Source of the DNA: Acetobacteraceae bacterium
GTDB taxonomy: Bacteria > Pseudomonadota > Alphaproteobacteria > Acetobacterales > Acetobacteraceae
Direction of reading: 5' to 3'
DNA: 33,063 nucleotides
Assembly: GCA_947446625.1 (NCBI GenBank)
Contig: CANFIE010000002.1
Location: 1 to 33,063 of the forward strand
Shown: in pieces, positions 15,635 to 23,111 of the stretch
Position numbering within the stretch: position 1 is the stretch's first letter
How the letters are laid out: the number at the start of each line of letters is the position of its first letter
Program-made: the position numbers and the translations under genes
Notes under the pieces: generated by a model
Told to the model about the DNA's origin: nothing
The model's input: the letters and a program-made list of their open reading frames with translations, nothing else
Database searches by the model: none

Positions 15635-15746
15635 GCGTTCTGCCCCTTGGCTATGCAGTGGTGCCGGCATCCTGTGCCGCGTGCGGGGGCTTCGCAAGCC
15701 GCATGCCGCGTGGCAGCCTTGGCCGCAACAAAAGGGAAGTTCCGCC

Positions 15747-16718
15747 ATGAAGGTTGCATTGACCGAGCCGATCGAGCCCATTGGCATGCAGGTGCTGCAG
15801 GCGGCGGGGCTGGAGATCGCCATTGGCCGCGGCGGCGCGCAAACGCCGGACGAAATCCGCGCCCTCTGCCACGACGCCGATGCCGTCATCGTCCGCCAAC
15901 TCCTGCCGCCTGACCTCGCCAGCCATTGCCCGAAGCTGCGCATCGCCTCGCGCCACGGCGTGGGCGTGGATCTCATCCCGGTGGAGCAATGCACGGCGGA
16001 AGGCGTCATCGTCTCCAACGTGCCCGGCGCCAATGCCGATGCGGTGGCCGAGTTCGTGGTGGCGCAGATGCTGGCCGCCACCCGCAACGCCCAGGCCATG
16101 AGCGCCACGCTGCTGCGCGAAGGCTGGATGCCGGCCCGCGCCATGAGCGCCCAGGCGGTGGAGCTGCGCGGCAAGACGCTCGGCATTGTCGGCGTTGGCG
16201 CCATCGGCACTCGGCTGGCGGAAATCGCCCATCACGGCTTCCGCATGCAGGTGCTTGGCCACCAGCGCCGGCCCGAGGCACTGCCCGGCTTCGTCAGCTA
16301 TGCCAGCCTGGAGGATCTGTTCAGCCAAAGCGACTTCATCGCCCTGGCCTGCCCCTTGACGCCCGAAACCCGCGGCCTTGCCTCCGCCGCGCTCATCGCC
16401 CGCATGAAGCCCAGCGCCTGGCTCTGCAATGTCTCGCGCGGCGGCACGGTGGACGAACCCGCGCTGGTTGCCGCCTTGCAGCAAAAGCGCATCGGCGGTG
16501 CGGCGCTGGATGTCTTCGCCAGCCAGCCCCTGGCCGCCGACCACCCGCTGCGCGCCTTGCCCAATGTGGTGCTCTCGCCGCATTGCGCCGGCATCTCGAA
16601 TGAAAGCGCCACCCGCATGAGCCAGGTGAGCGCCGAGGAAGTGGTGCGCGTGCTGCGCGGCGAAAAGCCGCAGAACTTCATCAACCCCGAAGTTTGGGAA
16701 AGGCGCCGCCGGCCATGA
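15747..16718 (+). CDS. D-2-hydroxyacid dehydrogenase (phosphoglycerate dehydrogenase-like)
   Basis: A 323-residue NAD(P)-dependent dehydrogenase of the D-isomer-specific 2-hydroxyacid family. The nucleotide loop is G-V-G-A-I-G at 149-154. The substrate-binding Arg is R231 (N-V-S-R-G-G-T-V-D-E) and the catalytic His is H279 (S-P-H-C-A-G). The position of the usual catalytic Glu (D-V-F-x-x-E-P) is Q260 here (D-V-F-A-S-Q-P). There is no ACT regulatory domain, so it is not a full SerA. AAAGGGA lies ~10 bases before the ATG. It overlaps the downstream enolase-superfamily gene by four bases, suggesting that the two act in one hydroxy- or sugar-acid route. The divergent amidase unit shares its upstream region. 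Confidence 0.9.
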   Translation: MKVALTEPIEPIGMQVLQAAGLEIAIGRGGAQTPDEIRALCHDADAVIVRQLLPPDLASHCPKLRIASRHGVGVDLIPVEQCTAEGVIVSNVPGANADAVAEFVVAQMLAATRNAQAMSATLLREGWMPARAMSAQAVELRGKTLGIVGVGAIGTRLAEIAHHGFRMQVLGHQRRPEALPGFVSYASLEDLFSQSDFIALACPLTPETRGLASAALIARMKPSAWLCNVSRGGTVDEPALVAALQQKRIGGAALDVFASQPLAADHPLRALPNVVLSPHCAGISNESATRMSQVSAEEVVRVLRGEKPQNFINPEVWERRRRP

Positions 16719-17884
16719 AGATCACCAGCCTGCGCGCCACCTGGGTGCATGTGCCGATTCCGCCGGAACGCCAGCACCTCTCCGACTTCGGCAAGCAGCC
16801 GAGCTTCGACAGCGTCATCGTCCGCATCGAAACCGATGCCGGCATCGCCGGCTGGGGCGAGGCCAAGGCCGGCGTGGCCAGCACCGCCAGCTGCGCCGGC
16901 CTGGCCGCCATCATCAACCAGGATTTCGCGCCGATATTGCTGGGCCAGGACCCGCGCGAGATCAGCCATATTTGGGACACGCTGTACAACTACCCACGCC
17001 AGGGCTTCGCTGTGGCCGAAGGCCATGTCTTCCCCACCCTTGGCCGGCGCGGGCTCTCCATCAGCGCCATTGCCGGCGTGGACCTGGCGTTGTGGGACAT
17101 CCTCGGCAAGTCGCTCAACGCCCCGGTCTGGCGCCTGCTGGGCGGCCGCCGCGCCGCCAAAATGCCGGCCTATGCCAGTGGCGGCTGGGCCGATGCGGCA
17201 AACATCGGCGCGCAGCTGCTCGGCTATATTGAAAAGGGCGGCTTCGGCGCGGTGAAGATGCGCGTCGGCATCATGGATGGCTCGCCCGCCGCCTCGGCCG
17301 CCCGCGTCCGCGCCGCCCGCGCCGCGCTGGGGCCGAATGTGAAGCTGATGGCCGATGCCCACGGCACCTGGACCGTGGCCGAAGCCAAATCCTTCTGCCG
17401 CATGGTGGAGGATTGCGACCTGTTCTGGTTCGAGGAACCGGTTTCCGCCGATGACAAGCAGGGCCAGGCCGAAGTGCGCCGCAGCAGCGCCGTGCCCATC
17501 AGCAGCGGCGAAAGCGAGTTCACCCGGCATGACTTCCGCGAGCTGTGCGAGCTGCGCGCGCTGGACGTATTGCAGCCCGACCTCGCCATTGCCGGTGGCC
17601 TGACCGAAGGCGTGCGCATCGGCGCCCTGGCCAGCGCCTTCAACCTGCGCCTGGCGCCGCATCTGTGGTCCGGCGCGCCGGCCTTCGCCGCCGGGCTGCA
17701 TCTGGCCGCCAGCAGCAGCGCCGGCTTCATCCTGGAATACTCGCTGGGCCATAACCCCATGCTGCACGAACTCATCGAGGAAGATTTCCCGGTGAAGGAC
17801 GGCTTTGTGGAAGTGCCGGACCGCCCTGGCCTCGGCATCACCGTGCGCGAGGATTTCATCGCCCGCCACGCCCGCGCTGCGTGA
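16715..17884 (+). CDS. Mandelate racemase / muconate lactonizing enzyme family protein (enolase superfamily)
   Basis: A 389-residue enolase-superfamily enzyme, which abstracts the alpha proton of a carboxylate to racemise, dehydrate or cycloisomerise it. Metal ligands are D214 (L-M-A-D-A-H-G), E240 (W-F-E-E-P) and E266 (S-S-G-E-S-E). The Asp-His dyad of the mandelate-racemase subgroup is D289 (Q-P-D-L) and H316 (A-P-H-L-W-S-G). The usual KxK motif reads K181-M-R183, with Arg at the second Lys. The ATG at 16715 overlaps the dehydrogenase stop, and an earlier in-frame TTG at 16694 is unlikely. A sugar-acid dehydratase or racemase role is a reasonable guess; the substrate is not visible. Confidence 0.9.
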   Translation: MKITSLRATWVHVPIPPERQHLSDFGKQPSFDSVIVRIETDAGIAGWGEAKAGVASTASCAGLAAIINQDFAPILLGQDPREISHIWDTLYNYPRQGFAVAEGHVFPTLGRRGLSISAIAGVDLALWDILGKSLNAPVWRLLGGRRAAKMPAYASGGWADAANIGAQLLGYIEKGGFGAVKMRVGIMDGSPAASAARVRAARAALGPNVKLMADAHGTWTVAEAKSFCRMVEDCDLFWFEEPVSADDKQGQAEVRRSSAVPISSGESEFTRHDFRELCELRALDVLQPDLAIAGGLTEGVRIGALASAFNLRLAPHLWSGAPAFAAGLHLAASSSAGFILEYSLGHNPMLHELIEEDFPVKDGFVEVPDRPGLGITVREDFIARHARAA

Positions 17885-17892
17885 TTGAGCCG

Positions 17893-17922
17893 GGCCGGGC
17901 GTGGCGCTAACATCGCCCGGCC
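17893..17922. other. Hairpin between the enolase-superfamily gene and the PsiF-repeat gene
   Basis: GGCCGGGCG at 17893-17901 pairs perfectly with CGCCCGGCC at 17914-17922 around a 12-base loop. It begins 9 bases after the enolase-superfamily stop and ends 20 bases before the next ATG. It may end transcription of the dehydrogenase/enolase pair, but there is no T-run, so its role is uncertain. Confidence 0.35.
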
Positions 17923-17941
17923 TGCAACGGGAGAAACTGGC

Positions 17942-18553
17942 ATGCGCATCGCACGGAACCTGCTGGCCGCCGGCCTGCTTTGGCTGGGCACCACCGCGCT
18001 GGGCCAGGCGCAACCCACACCTGCGCAAACCACGCCTGCCGCCCCCTCGGCCGCGCAGCAAACCCAGCAGGACCGCATGCGCACCTGCAACGCCGAAGCC
18101 GGTACCCGCAACCTGGCCGGCGACCCGCGCCGCAACTTCATGAGCGAATGCCTCGCCGGCCGTATGCCCCCGGCCCCCGCGCCCGCCGCCGCCACGCCGC
18201 CGCAGCCCTCGGCCGCGCAACAGGCGCAGCAGGACCGCATGCGGACCTGCAATGCCGAGGCCGGCACCCGCAACCTGGCCGGCGAAGCCCGCCGCAGCTT
18301 CATGAGCACCTGCCTCTCCGGCAGCACCACCCCCGCCGTCGCCGCGCCCACCGCCGCGCCCACCGCCACCTTGGCCAGCTATCCCACCGAAGCCGCCGCC
18401 CGCACCGCCTGCGGCAGCGCCACCGTGGTTTGGGGCACCAGCGACAGCAAAATCTACCACCTCAGCGGCTCGCGCTTTTATGGCAAGACGCAGCACGGCG
18501 CCTATCTCTGCCAGCCCGCCGCCGAAGCCGCCGGCTACCGCGCCGCGCGGTAA
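17942..18553 (+). CDS. Secreted protein with two PsiF repeats and a C-terminal cysteine-pair domain
   Basis: A 203-residue exported protein. A signal peptide (M-R-I-A-R-N-L-L-A-A-G-L-L-W-L-G...A-L-G-Q-A-Q) is followed by a Pro/Ala/Gln-rich linker and two near-identical PsiF-type repeats, about residues 38-65 and 92-119. Each reads R-M-R-T-C-N-A-E-A-G-T-R-N-L-A-G then R-x-F-M-S-x-C-L, with two cysteines probably disulfide-bonded. A second Pro/Ala linker leads to a ~60-residue C-terminal domain with two cysteines and the Y-H-L-S-G-S-R-F-Y-G-K-T pattern common in small secreted proteobacterial proteins. PsiF is named for phosphate-starvation induction in E. coli; function is unknown. GGGAGAA precedes the ATG by 8 bases. 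Confidence 0.85.
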   Translation: MRIARNLLAAGLLWLGTTALGQAQPTPAQTTPAAPSAAQQTQQDRMRTCNAEAGTRNLAGDPRRNFMSECLAGRMPPAPAPAAATPPQPSAAQQAQQDRMRTCNAEAGTRNLAGEARRSFMSTCLSGSTTPAVAAPTAAPTATLASYPTEAAARTACGSATVVWGTSDSKIYHLSGSRFYGKTQHGAYLCQPAAEAAGYRAAR

Positions 18554-18563
18554 AACCTGGGCA

Positions 18564-18588
18564 CGCAGGCCGGCAGCCCCGGCCTGCG
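18564..18588. terminator. Strong hairpin after the PsiF-repeat gene
   Basis: A perfect 10-bp stem, CGCAGGCCGG at 18564-18573 with CCGGCCTGCG at 18579-18588, closes a 5-base loop eleven bases after the stop at 18553. It sits between convergent genes. No T-run follows, so intrinsic termination is not assured. Its right arm is part of a 25-base direct repeat described separately. Confidence 0.45.
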
Positions 18589-18672
18589 CCCTACGGCGAT
18601 CCGGGCGCATACGCTGGCCGGATTCACGCCTCCGGTGCTCGGCCTCGCGGCCTGCGCCCTACGGCGATCCGG
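18580..18672. repeat. 25-base direct repeat, two copies 68 bases apart
   Basis: The sequence CGGCCTGCGCCCTACGGCGA followed by TCCGG occurs identically at 18580-18604 and 18648-18672. The first copy overlaps the right arm of the hairpin after the PsiF-repeat gene. The second runs into the 3' end of the minus-strand CMD-family gene and supplies its stop codon (complement of CTA at 18659-18661). Between them lies GC-rich, non-coding sequence. It may be part of a dispersed genomic repeat, which only a genome search can show. Confidence 0.7.
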
Positions 18673-19066
18673 CCAGGCTCGCCGCCACTTCCTCGGCGTA
18701 CCGCATCACTTCCTCGCCGGTCTTGTTCCAGCTGGTAATGCCGCCCACCATCAGCACCTGCACCAGCCCCTCGGCCAACTCCGGCAGGGTCAGCCCTAGC
18801 TTGATGGCGTTGGCGGCATGCGCCTTGGCGCCGCGGTTCTGCCCCACCAGCGTATCCAGCAGCGCGAACACCAGTTCCTTGGTCTTCAGGTCCAGCGCGC
18901 CACCCTCGGCGCGGTCCTTCATCAGCCCGGCGCGCATCAGCCCATAGCCGGCAAAGGCTTCCGGCGCGTGGTTCAGCAGGGTGCGGAAGCTGTCCGGCAC
19001 GCGGCCATGCGTCTTCTCGAAATTCGCCAAACCGGCGGCCACCGCCTGCTGCGTCACATCGCTCAT
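18659..19066 (-). CDS. Carboxymuconolactone decarboxylase (CMD)-family protein without cysteines
   Basis: A 135-residue all-helical protein of the CMD/AhpD fold. The core D-L-K-T-K-E-L-V-F-A-L-L-D-T-L-V-G, then A-K-A-H-A-A-N-A-I-K-L-G-L-T-L-P-E-L-A-E-G-L, is the family pattern, with the conserved His kept. No cysteine occurs anywhere, so it cannot be a CxxC-type peroxidase like AhpD. I take the ATG at 19066 because AGGGG lies 7 bases upstream; an ATG two codons earlier abuts that site. It is divergent from the YidB-like gene. Whether it is an enzyme, and on what, is unknown. Confidence 0.85.
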   Translation of the reverse strand: MSDVTQQAVAAGLANFEKTHGRVPDSFRTLLNHAPEAFAGYGLMRAGLMKDRAEGGALDLKTKELVFALLDTLVGQNRGAKAHAANAIKLGLTLPELAEGLVQVLMVGGITSWNKTGEEVMRYAEEVAASLAGSP

Positions 19067-19084
19067 GTCCATTCCCCTGCCGAT

Positions 19085-19112
19085 TTGTCGTGGCCCCGAC
19101 CGGCCCTATAAG
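19085..19112 (+). promoter_or_regulatory. Candidate sigma-70-type promoter for the YidB-like/hydrolase pair
   Basis: TTGTCG at 19085-19090 and TATAAG at 19107-19112 are separated by 16 bases. The -10 box matches TATAAT at five of six positions, unusual in this GC-rich window. Transcription would start near 19119, giving a leader of about 30 bases before the ATG at 19150. It lies in the divergent gap with the CMD-family gene. Confidence 0.5.
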
Positions 19113-19149
19113 GGCAGCCACCATTCCACCGCCCCGAAGGATGCACGCC

Positions 19150-19548
19150 ATGGGCTTGTTCGACCAGATCGCCGGCGCCGCCATGGGCGCGCTGCAACAG
19201 GGCGGCGCCCAGCCGCCCGCCGTGCAACAGCTGCTGCAAATGCTGCAGCAATCCGGCGGCCTGCACGGCCTGCTGGACCGCTTGCGCCAGGGCGGCCTGG
19301 CCGAGTTGGTCCAGGCCTGGGTGGCGCAAGGTCCCAACCCGCCGGTCTCCCCGGCGCAGCTCAACAGCGCCCTTGGGCCTGACCAGGTGCAGCACATGGC
19401 CACCGCCGCCAACATGCCCGCCACCGACCTGCTTGGCCTGCTGTCGCAGCACCTGCCCGGCGTGGTGGACCAGCTCTCGCCCCACGGCACCCTGCCGCAA
19501 GACCTGGGCGGCCTGTTGCAGGCCGGCCTTGGCCTGCTGAATCGCTGA
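19150..19548 (+). CDS. YidB-like protein (DUF937)
   Basis: A 132-residue soluble protein rich in Gln, Leu and Gly. It opens M-G-L-F-D-Q-I-A-G, the usual YidB start, and has the V-Q-A-W-V-A-Q-G-P-N-P-P-V-S motif and a D-Q-V-Q-H-M-A-T-A-A...L-L-G-L-L-S-Q-H-L-P-G-V-V-D segment typical of DUF937. Function is unknown. The ATG at 19150 is chosen over the in-frame ATG at 19141 because AAGG at 19137-19140 is 9 bases from the former and abuts the latter. It is followed after 13 bases by an alpha/beta hydrolase, probably in the same transcript. Confidence 0.88.
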   Translation: MGLFDQIAGAAMGALQQGGAQPPAVQQLLQMLQQSGGLHGLLDRLRQGGLAELVQAWVAQGPNPPVSPAQLNSALGPDQVQHMATAANMPATDLLGLLSQHLPGVVDQLSPHGTLPQDLGGLLQAGLGLLNR

Positions 19549-19561
19549 AGGAAACCCACCC

Positions 19562-20368
19562 ATGCCGACCATGACCGTGAATGGCCACGCCATGCACTAC
19601 ACCGAACAGGGCAGCGGCCCCATTGTGGTGCTGGTGCATGGCAGCCTGCAGGACCAGCGCTACTGGTCCAGCCAAATGGAACCCTTCGCCGCGCAATACC
19701 GCGTCATCGCCCTCAGCCTGCGGCACTACTGGCCCGAAACCTGGGACGGCAAGGGCAATGACTTCACCATCGAACAGCACATGCAGGACGTTGCCGCCTT
19801 CATCCGCGGCCTGAATGCCGGCCCGGTGCGGCTCATCGGCCATTCCCGCGGCGGGCACATCGCCTTCCGCCTGGCCGCCGCCTACCCTGAATTGCTGCAC
19901 CAGCTGGTGCTGGCCGAACCGGGCGGCGAGTTGGATGCCACCCTCGGCGGCACCGCCCCGCTCGGCGCCCAGGCAGCGGTCTTCGCCAAGGCGGCGGCGC
20001 TGATCGGCGCCGGCCAGGTGGAGGAAGGGCTGCGCGGTTTCGCCGAGCATACCGGCGGCCCCGGCGCCTGGGAAAAGCGCCCGGAACCCCGCCGCCAGGT
20101 GGCACGAGACAACGCCATGACGCTGCTCGGCCAGATCAATGAACAGCGCAAGCCCTATGGCCGCGCCGCCGCCGAGGCCATTCGTACCCAAACCCTGCTG
20201 GTGCAGGGCGCCAATACCCAGCCGCAGTTCAAGGCCATCATCGCCGCCATGCTGCCCATTCTGCCCGGCGCCCGCATGGTGGAAGTGGCCAATGCCAGCC
20301 ACGGCATGAGCCTGGAAAACCCGCGCGACTTCAACGCCGCCGTGTTGGCCTTTTTCGCCCAGGGCTGA
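19562..20368 (+). CDS. Alpha/beta hydrolase
   Basis: A 268-residue cytoplasmic alpha/beta-hydrolase-fold enzyme. The oxyanion segment V-L-V-H-G-S is near 24-28, the nucleophile elbow is G-H-S-R-G-G with S95, and the catalytic His is H247 (N-A-S-H-G-M). An acid near 220 would be expected, but L-V-Q-G-A-N-T-Q-P has no clear Asp there, so the acid may be elsewhere, or E/D from the A-E-P-G-G-E-L-D stretch (~118) may serve. AAGGA stands ~9 bases before the ATG. It is downstream of the YidB-like gene. Substrate not identifiable; an esterase, lactonase or haloperoxidase-like role is possible. Confidence 0.88.
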   Translation: MPTMTVNGHAMHYTEQGSGPIVVLVHGSLQDQRYWSSQMEPFAAQYRVIALSLRHYWPETWDGKGNDFTIEQHMQDVAAFIRGLNAGPVRLIGHSRGGHIAFRLAAAYPELLHQLVLAEPGGELDATLGGTAPLGAQAAVFAKAAALIGAGQVEEGLRGFAEHTGGPGAWEKRPEPRRQVARDNAMTLLGQINEQRKPYGRAAAEAIRTQTLLVQGANTQPQFKAIIAAMLPILPGARMVEVANASHGMSLENPRDFNAAVLAFFAQG

Positions 20369-20392
20369 GCCAAAGCGGCAACTGGCGGCTCA
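20366..20392. terminator. Short inverted repeat holding both stop codons of convergent genes
   Basis: TGAGCC at 20366-20371 pairs with GGCTCA at 20387-20392 around 15 bases. The TGA of the alpha/beta hydrolase and the stop of the luciferase-like gene on the other strand are the mirror ends of the stem. At 6 bp it is a weak terminator candidate. Confidence 0.25.
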
Positions 20393-21328
20393 CCCCGGCA
20401 GCTGCCCGCGCACCCCGGCCAGCATCTGCATCTGCTTCTCCGGCGCGCCGCAGAAGCGCAGCATCAAATGGCTGGCCCCGGCCTTGATGAAGCCGCGCAG
20501 AAACGCCACCGCGCCCTCCACCCCGCCGCCATAGCAGGGGCCGAGCTTGGACGAGATATCCGCCCGGTCGCCGTAATAGCTGCGCAGAAAGCTGTGCACA
20601 TTGGCGGTGGCCGCCGCCGCGTCGTCATCAATGCTCATGGTCAGGTACACCGCGCCGGTAATCGCCGCGGGGTCGCGCCCCTCGGTTGCCGCCGCCGCCT
20701 GGAATTCGGGCCATTTGGCCGCAAACCCGGCCGCGTCCAGGCTGCTCGGAAACCAGCCATCCAACTCCCGCGCCACCCGCCGCAGCGTGGCCGGCACGGT
20801 GCCGCCAATCCAAATCGGCGGCCCGCCCGGGCTGTGTGGCAACGGCCCCACCTGCTGGCCCTTCAGCGTCCAGCGGCCATCCCAGTCCACCGGCCCGCCG
20901 GCCCACAGCGCCCGGCACAGCCGCACCGCCTCCATCATCCGCGTGCCCCGCGCCTCAAACGGCACGCCACAGGCGGTGAACTCATCGCGGATCGAGGGCG
21001 CATCCGTCGCCGCGCCAATGCCCAGAATCAGCCGGCCCTCGGCAATCTGGTCCAGCGTGGCCAGTTGATGCGCCAGAACCACCGGGTTGCGCAGCGCCGG
21101 CAGCAGCACGGCGGTGCCCAGTTGCACCCGCCTGGTGCGCGCCGCCACGGCGGCCAGCAGGGTCAGCGGCTCATGCCGGGGCCGGGCGGTAATGCTGTCC
21201 CCCACCCAAATACTGTCAAACCCCAGCGCCTCGGCCTGTTCCGCCAGGGCCAGCATCGGCGCCACCTCGGGCCGCCCGAGCATGATCTGTTCACGCGTCG
21301 GCAGCAGGTAGCCCAGTTTCACGGTCAT
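20390..21328 (-). CDS. Luciferase-like monooxygenase (LLM class flavin-dependent oxidoreductase)
   Basis: A 312-residue TIM-barrel flavin (FMN or F420) oxidoreductase. The opening V-K-L-G-Y-L-L-P-T-R, then A-E-A-L-G-F-D-S-I-W-V-G-D-S near 37-50 and the L-G-T-A-V-L-L-P-A-L-R-N-P-V-V-L-A-H-Q-L-A-T-L-D segment (~75-97) are the family marks. G-P-P-I-W-I-G-G-T near 170 is also typical. I use the ATG at 21328, 10 bases after the upstream stop with GAGAGAG before it; an ATG 9 codons earlier is inside the previous gene. It follows the GGT-like gene as a two-gene unit. Cofactor and substrate are not certain. Confidence 0.88.
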   Translation of the reverse strand: MTVKLGYLLPTREQIMLGRPEVAPMLALAEQAEALGFDSIWVGDSITARPRHEPLTLLAAVAARTRRVQLGTAVLLPALRNPVVLAHQLATLDQIAEGRLILGIGAATDAPSIRDEFTACGVPFEARGTRMMEAVRLCRALWAGGPVDWDGRWTLKGQQVGPLPHSPGGPPIWIGGTVPATLRRVARELDGWFPSSLDAAGFAAKWPEFQAAAATEGRDPAAITGAVYLTMSIDDDAAAATANVHSFLRSYYGDRADISSKLGPCYGGGVEGAVAFLRGFIKAGASHLMLRFCGAPEKQMQMLAGVRGQLPG

Positions 21329-21338
21329 GCGGTCTCTC

Positions 21339-23039
21339 TCAGCCGGCAATGGCATAGGCGGGGCGGCGCGGGTCGGCGCCGGCGGCCAGCAGGCCCTTCT
21401 GCGGGTCGCTCAGCACCACTTCCACGGTGCCGGAAAGCCAAGTCTGCGCCGGCCATTCGCTGATGCCATGCCCCTTGGCCGCCAGCGCATCGCGGGTGGC
21501 CTGCGGAATGGCATTCTCCACCGCCAGCCGGCCGGGGAAATACTCGAACGGCGCAAAGCTGGAGGGGAAGGAATAGCTCGCCACCCGGGGCGCCTCGATC
21601 GCCTCCTGCACCTCCATGCCGAATTGCAGGATGTTCAGCATCACCTGCACCATGGCCTGAATCTGCACATCGCCGCCCGGCGTGCCCAGCGGCATCACCC
21701 CACCATTCTTGGTCACCACCATGGCCGGGTTCGGCGTCAGCCGTGGGCGCTTGCCCGGGGCGACGCCGCAAGGGTGGCGCGGGTCGGGCCGGCTCTGGCT
21801 GCCGCGGTTGCTGGGAATAATCCCCAAGCCCGGCACCACCGGAGACGCCCAGCTGCCATCGCTCGGCGTGGCGCTGAAGGCATTGCCCCAGCGGTCCACC
21901 ACCGCACAGTAGCTGGTATCGGCCTCCACCAGCGGCTGGTCGGCCCGGGTGGCGCCCGGCAGCATCGGGCTGGCATTGAGGATCGGCCCCGGCATTTCCG
22001 GCATCGCCTTGTCGGGGTCCATCTGCGCCAGCCGGGCGCCCAGATGGCTGTCGCTCAGCAGCCGGTCCAGCGGCACATCCACAAAGCGCGGATCGCCAAA
22101 ATGATATTCCCGGTCGGCCATGGCGGCCTTCACGCATTCGGTGAACAAATGCAGGTATTCCGGGCTGTTATGCTGCATCGCGCCGATGCCGCCCTTCTCC
22201 AGCAACAGTAAAAGCTCCAGCAGCGCCGGCCCCTGGCACCACGGCCCGCAGGTAATCACCTGGTGCCCGCGCCAGTCCCGCACCACCGCCGGCTCAATCC
22301 GGCTGCGGTAGGCGGCCAGGTCGGCCATGGTCAGGTAGCCACCCTCGCGCCGCATGAAGGCGTCAACCTCGCGCGCAATGTCGCCCTTGTAGAAAGCCGC
22401 ATGCGCCGCCGCCAAGCCGGCCAGCCGCCCAGCCCCGACGGCCTTCTTTTCCTCATCTACCATATATTGCAGCGTGCGCGCCAAATCGGCCTGCACGAAG
22501 CGCTCCCCCACCTGCGGCAGCCGCCCACCGGGGTAGAAAATCGGCATGTTGCTGGGGAAGCGCTCATACTCGGCGCGATGGTCGCGCAGATTGTCATGCA
22601 GCAGCGGGTACACGGCATAGCCATCCCGCGCATGCCGAATGGCGTATTGCGCGATATCGCCAAAGCTCATGGTGCCATGGCGTTCCAGCGCGGTAATCCA
22701 GGCGTCCGGCGCCGCCGGCACCACGGTACGCAGCACGCCCGCCGGAATCTTGCCGCCATGCTCCCGCATGAACAGGTCCGGCGGCAGGCTGGCCGGCCAG
22801 GGGCCAAGCCCGGCAATCGTCTCCACCCGGCCATCGGCGCGGCGAATGAGAATCGGCGCCACGCCCGCCACATTCACCAAATCCGGCAGCAGCACGCCCA
22901 GCGCCAGGCCGGCGGCGCAGCCGGCATCCACCGCATTGCCCCCCGCCTCCAGCACCGCGAAGCCGGCGGCGGCGGCCAGGTAATGCCCGGCGGAAACCGC
23001 ATGCCGGGCGCCATAAAGCGTGGGTCGGGTGGCGAACAT
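21339..23039 (-). CDS. Gamma-glutamyltransferase-family Ntn-hydrolase (possibly not acting on glutathione)
   Basis: A 566-residue precursor expected to cut itself before T375 (E-A-D-T-S-Y-C-A-V-V-D), the N-terminal nucleophile of the small subunit. G-F-A-V-L-E-A-G-G-N-A-V-D-A at 26-39 and the C-terminal G-T-P-G-G-D-V-Q-I-Q-A-M-V-Q glycine loop are family signatures. There is no clear signal peptide, whereas true GGT is exported. The R-E-x-A-P segment that carries the gamma-glutamyl-binding Arg in E. coli GGT is replaced by A-G-L-G-P-W-P near 76-82. That fits members such as oxamate amidohydrolase HpxW or acylases better than glutathione hydrolase. AAAGG lies ~7 bases before the ATG. Followed by the luciferase-like gene. 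Confidence 0.88.
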   Translation of the reverse strand: MFATRPTLYGARHAVSAGHYLAAAAGFAVLEAGGNAVDAGCAAGLALGVLLPDLVNVAGVAPILIRRADGRVETIAGLGPWPASLPPDLFMREHGGKIPAGVLRTVVPAAPDAWITALERHGTMSFGDIAQYAIRHARDGYAVYPLLHDNLRDHRAEYERFPSNMPIFYPGGRLPQVGERFVQADLARTLQYMVDEEKKAVGAGRLAGLAAAHAAFYKGDIAREVDAFMRREGGYLTMADLAAYRSRIEPAVVRDWRGHQVITCGPWCQGPALLELLLLLEKGGIGAMQHNSPEYLHLFTECVKAAMADREYHFGDPRFVDVPLDRLLSDSHLGARLAQMDPDKAMPEMPGPILNASPMLPGATRADQPLVEADTSYCAVVDRWGNAFSATPSDGSWASPVVPGLGIIPSNRGSQSRPDPRHPCGVAPGKRPRLTPNPAMVVTKNGGVMPLGTPGGDVQIQAMVQVMLNILQFGMEVQEAIEAPRVASYSFPSSFAPFEYFPGRLAVENAIPQATRDALAAKGHGISEWPAQTWLSGTVEVVLSDPQKGLLAAGADPRRPAYAIAG

Positions 23040-23111
23040 GGCTGGACCTTTTGCGCGTTACCGGCAGGGTTGGCCGCAGCCACGCCAGTGTCAACAACAG
23101 CCGGAACCACC

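Noticed and set aside
16298..18610. A 770-codon open frame on the minus strand across the dehydrogenase, enolase-superfamily and PsiF genes.
   Set aside because: It is antisense to three well-supported genes, has low-complexity Gly/Ala/Arg composition and no recognisable domain; long antisense frames are expected at this GC content.
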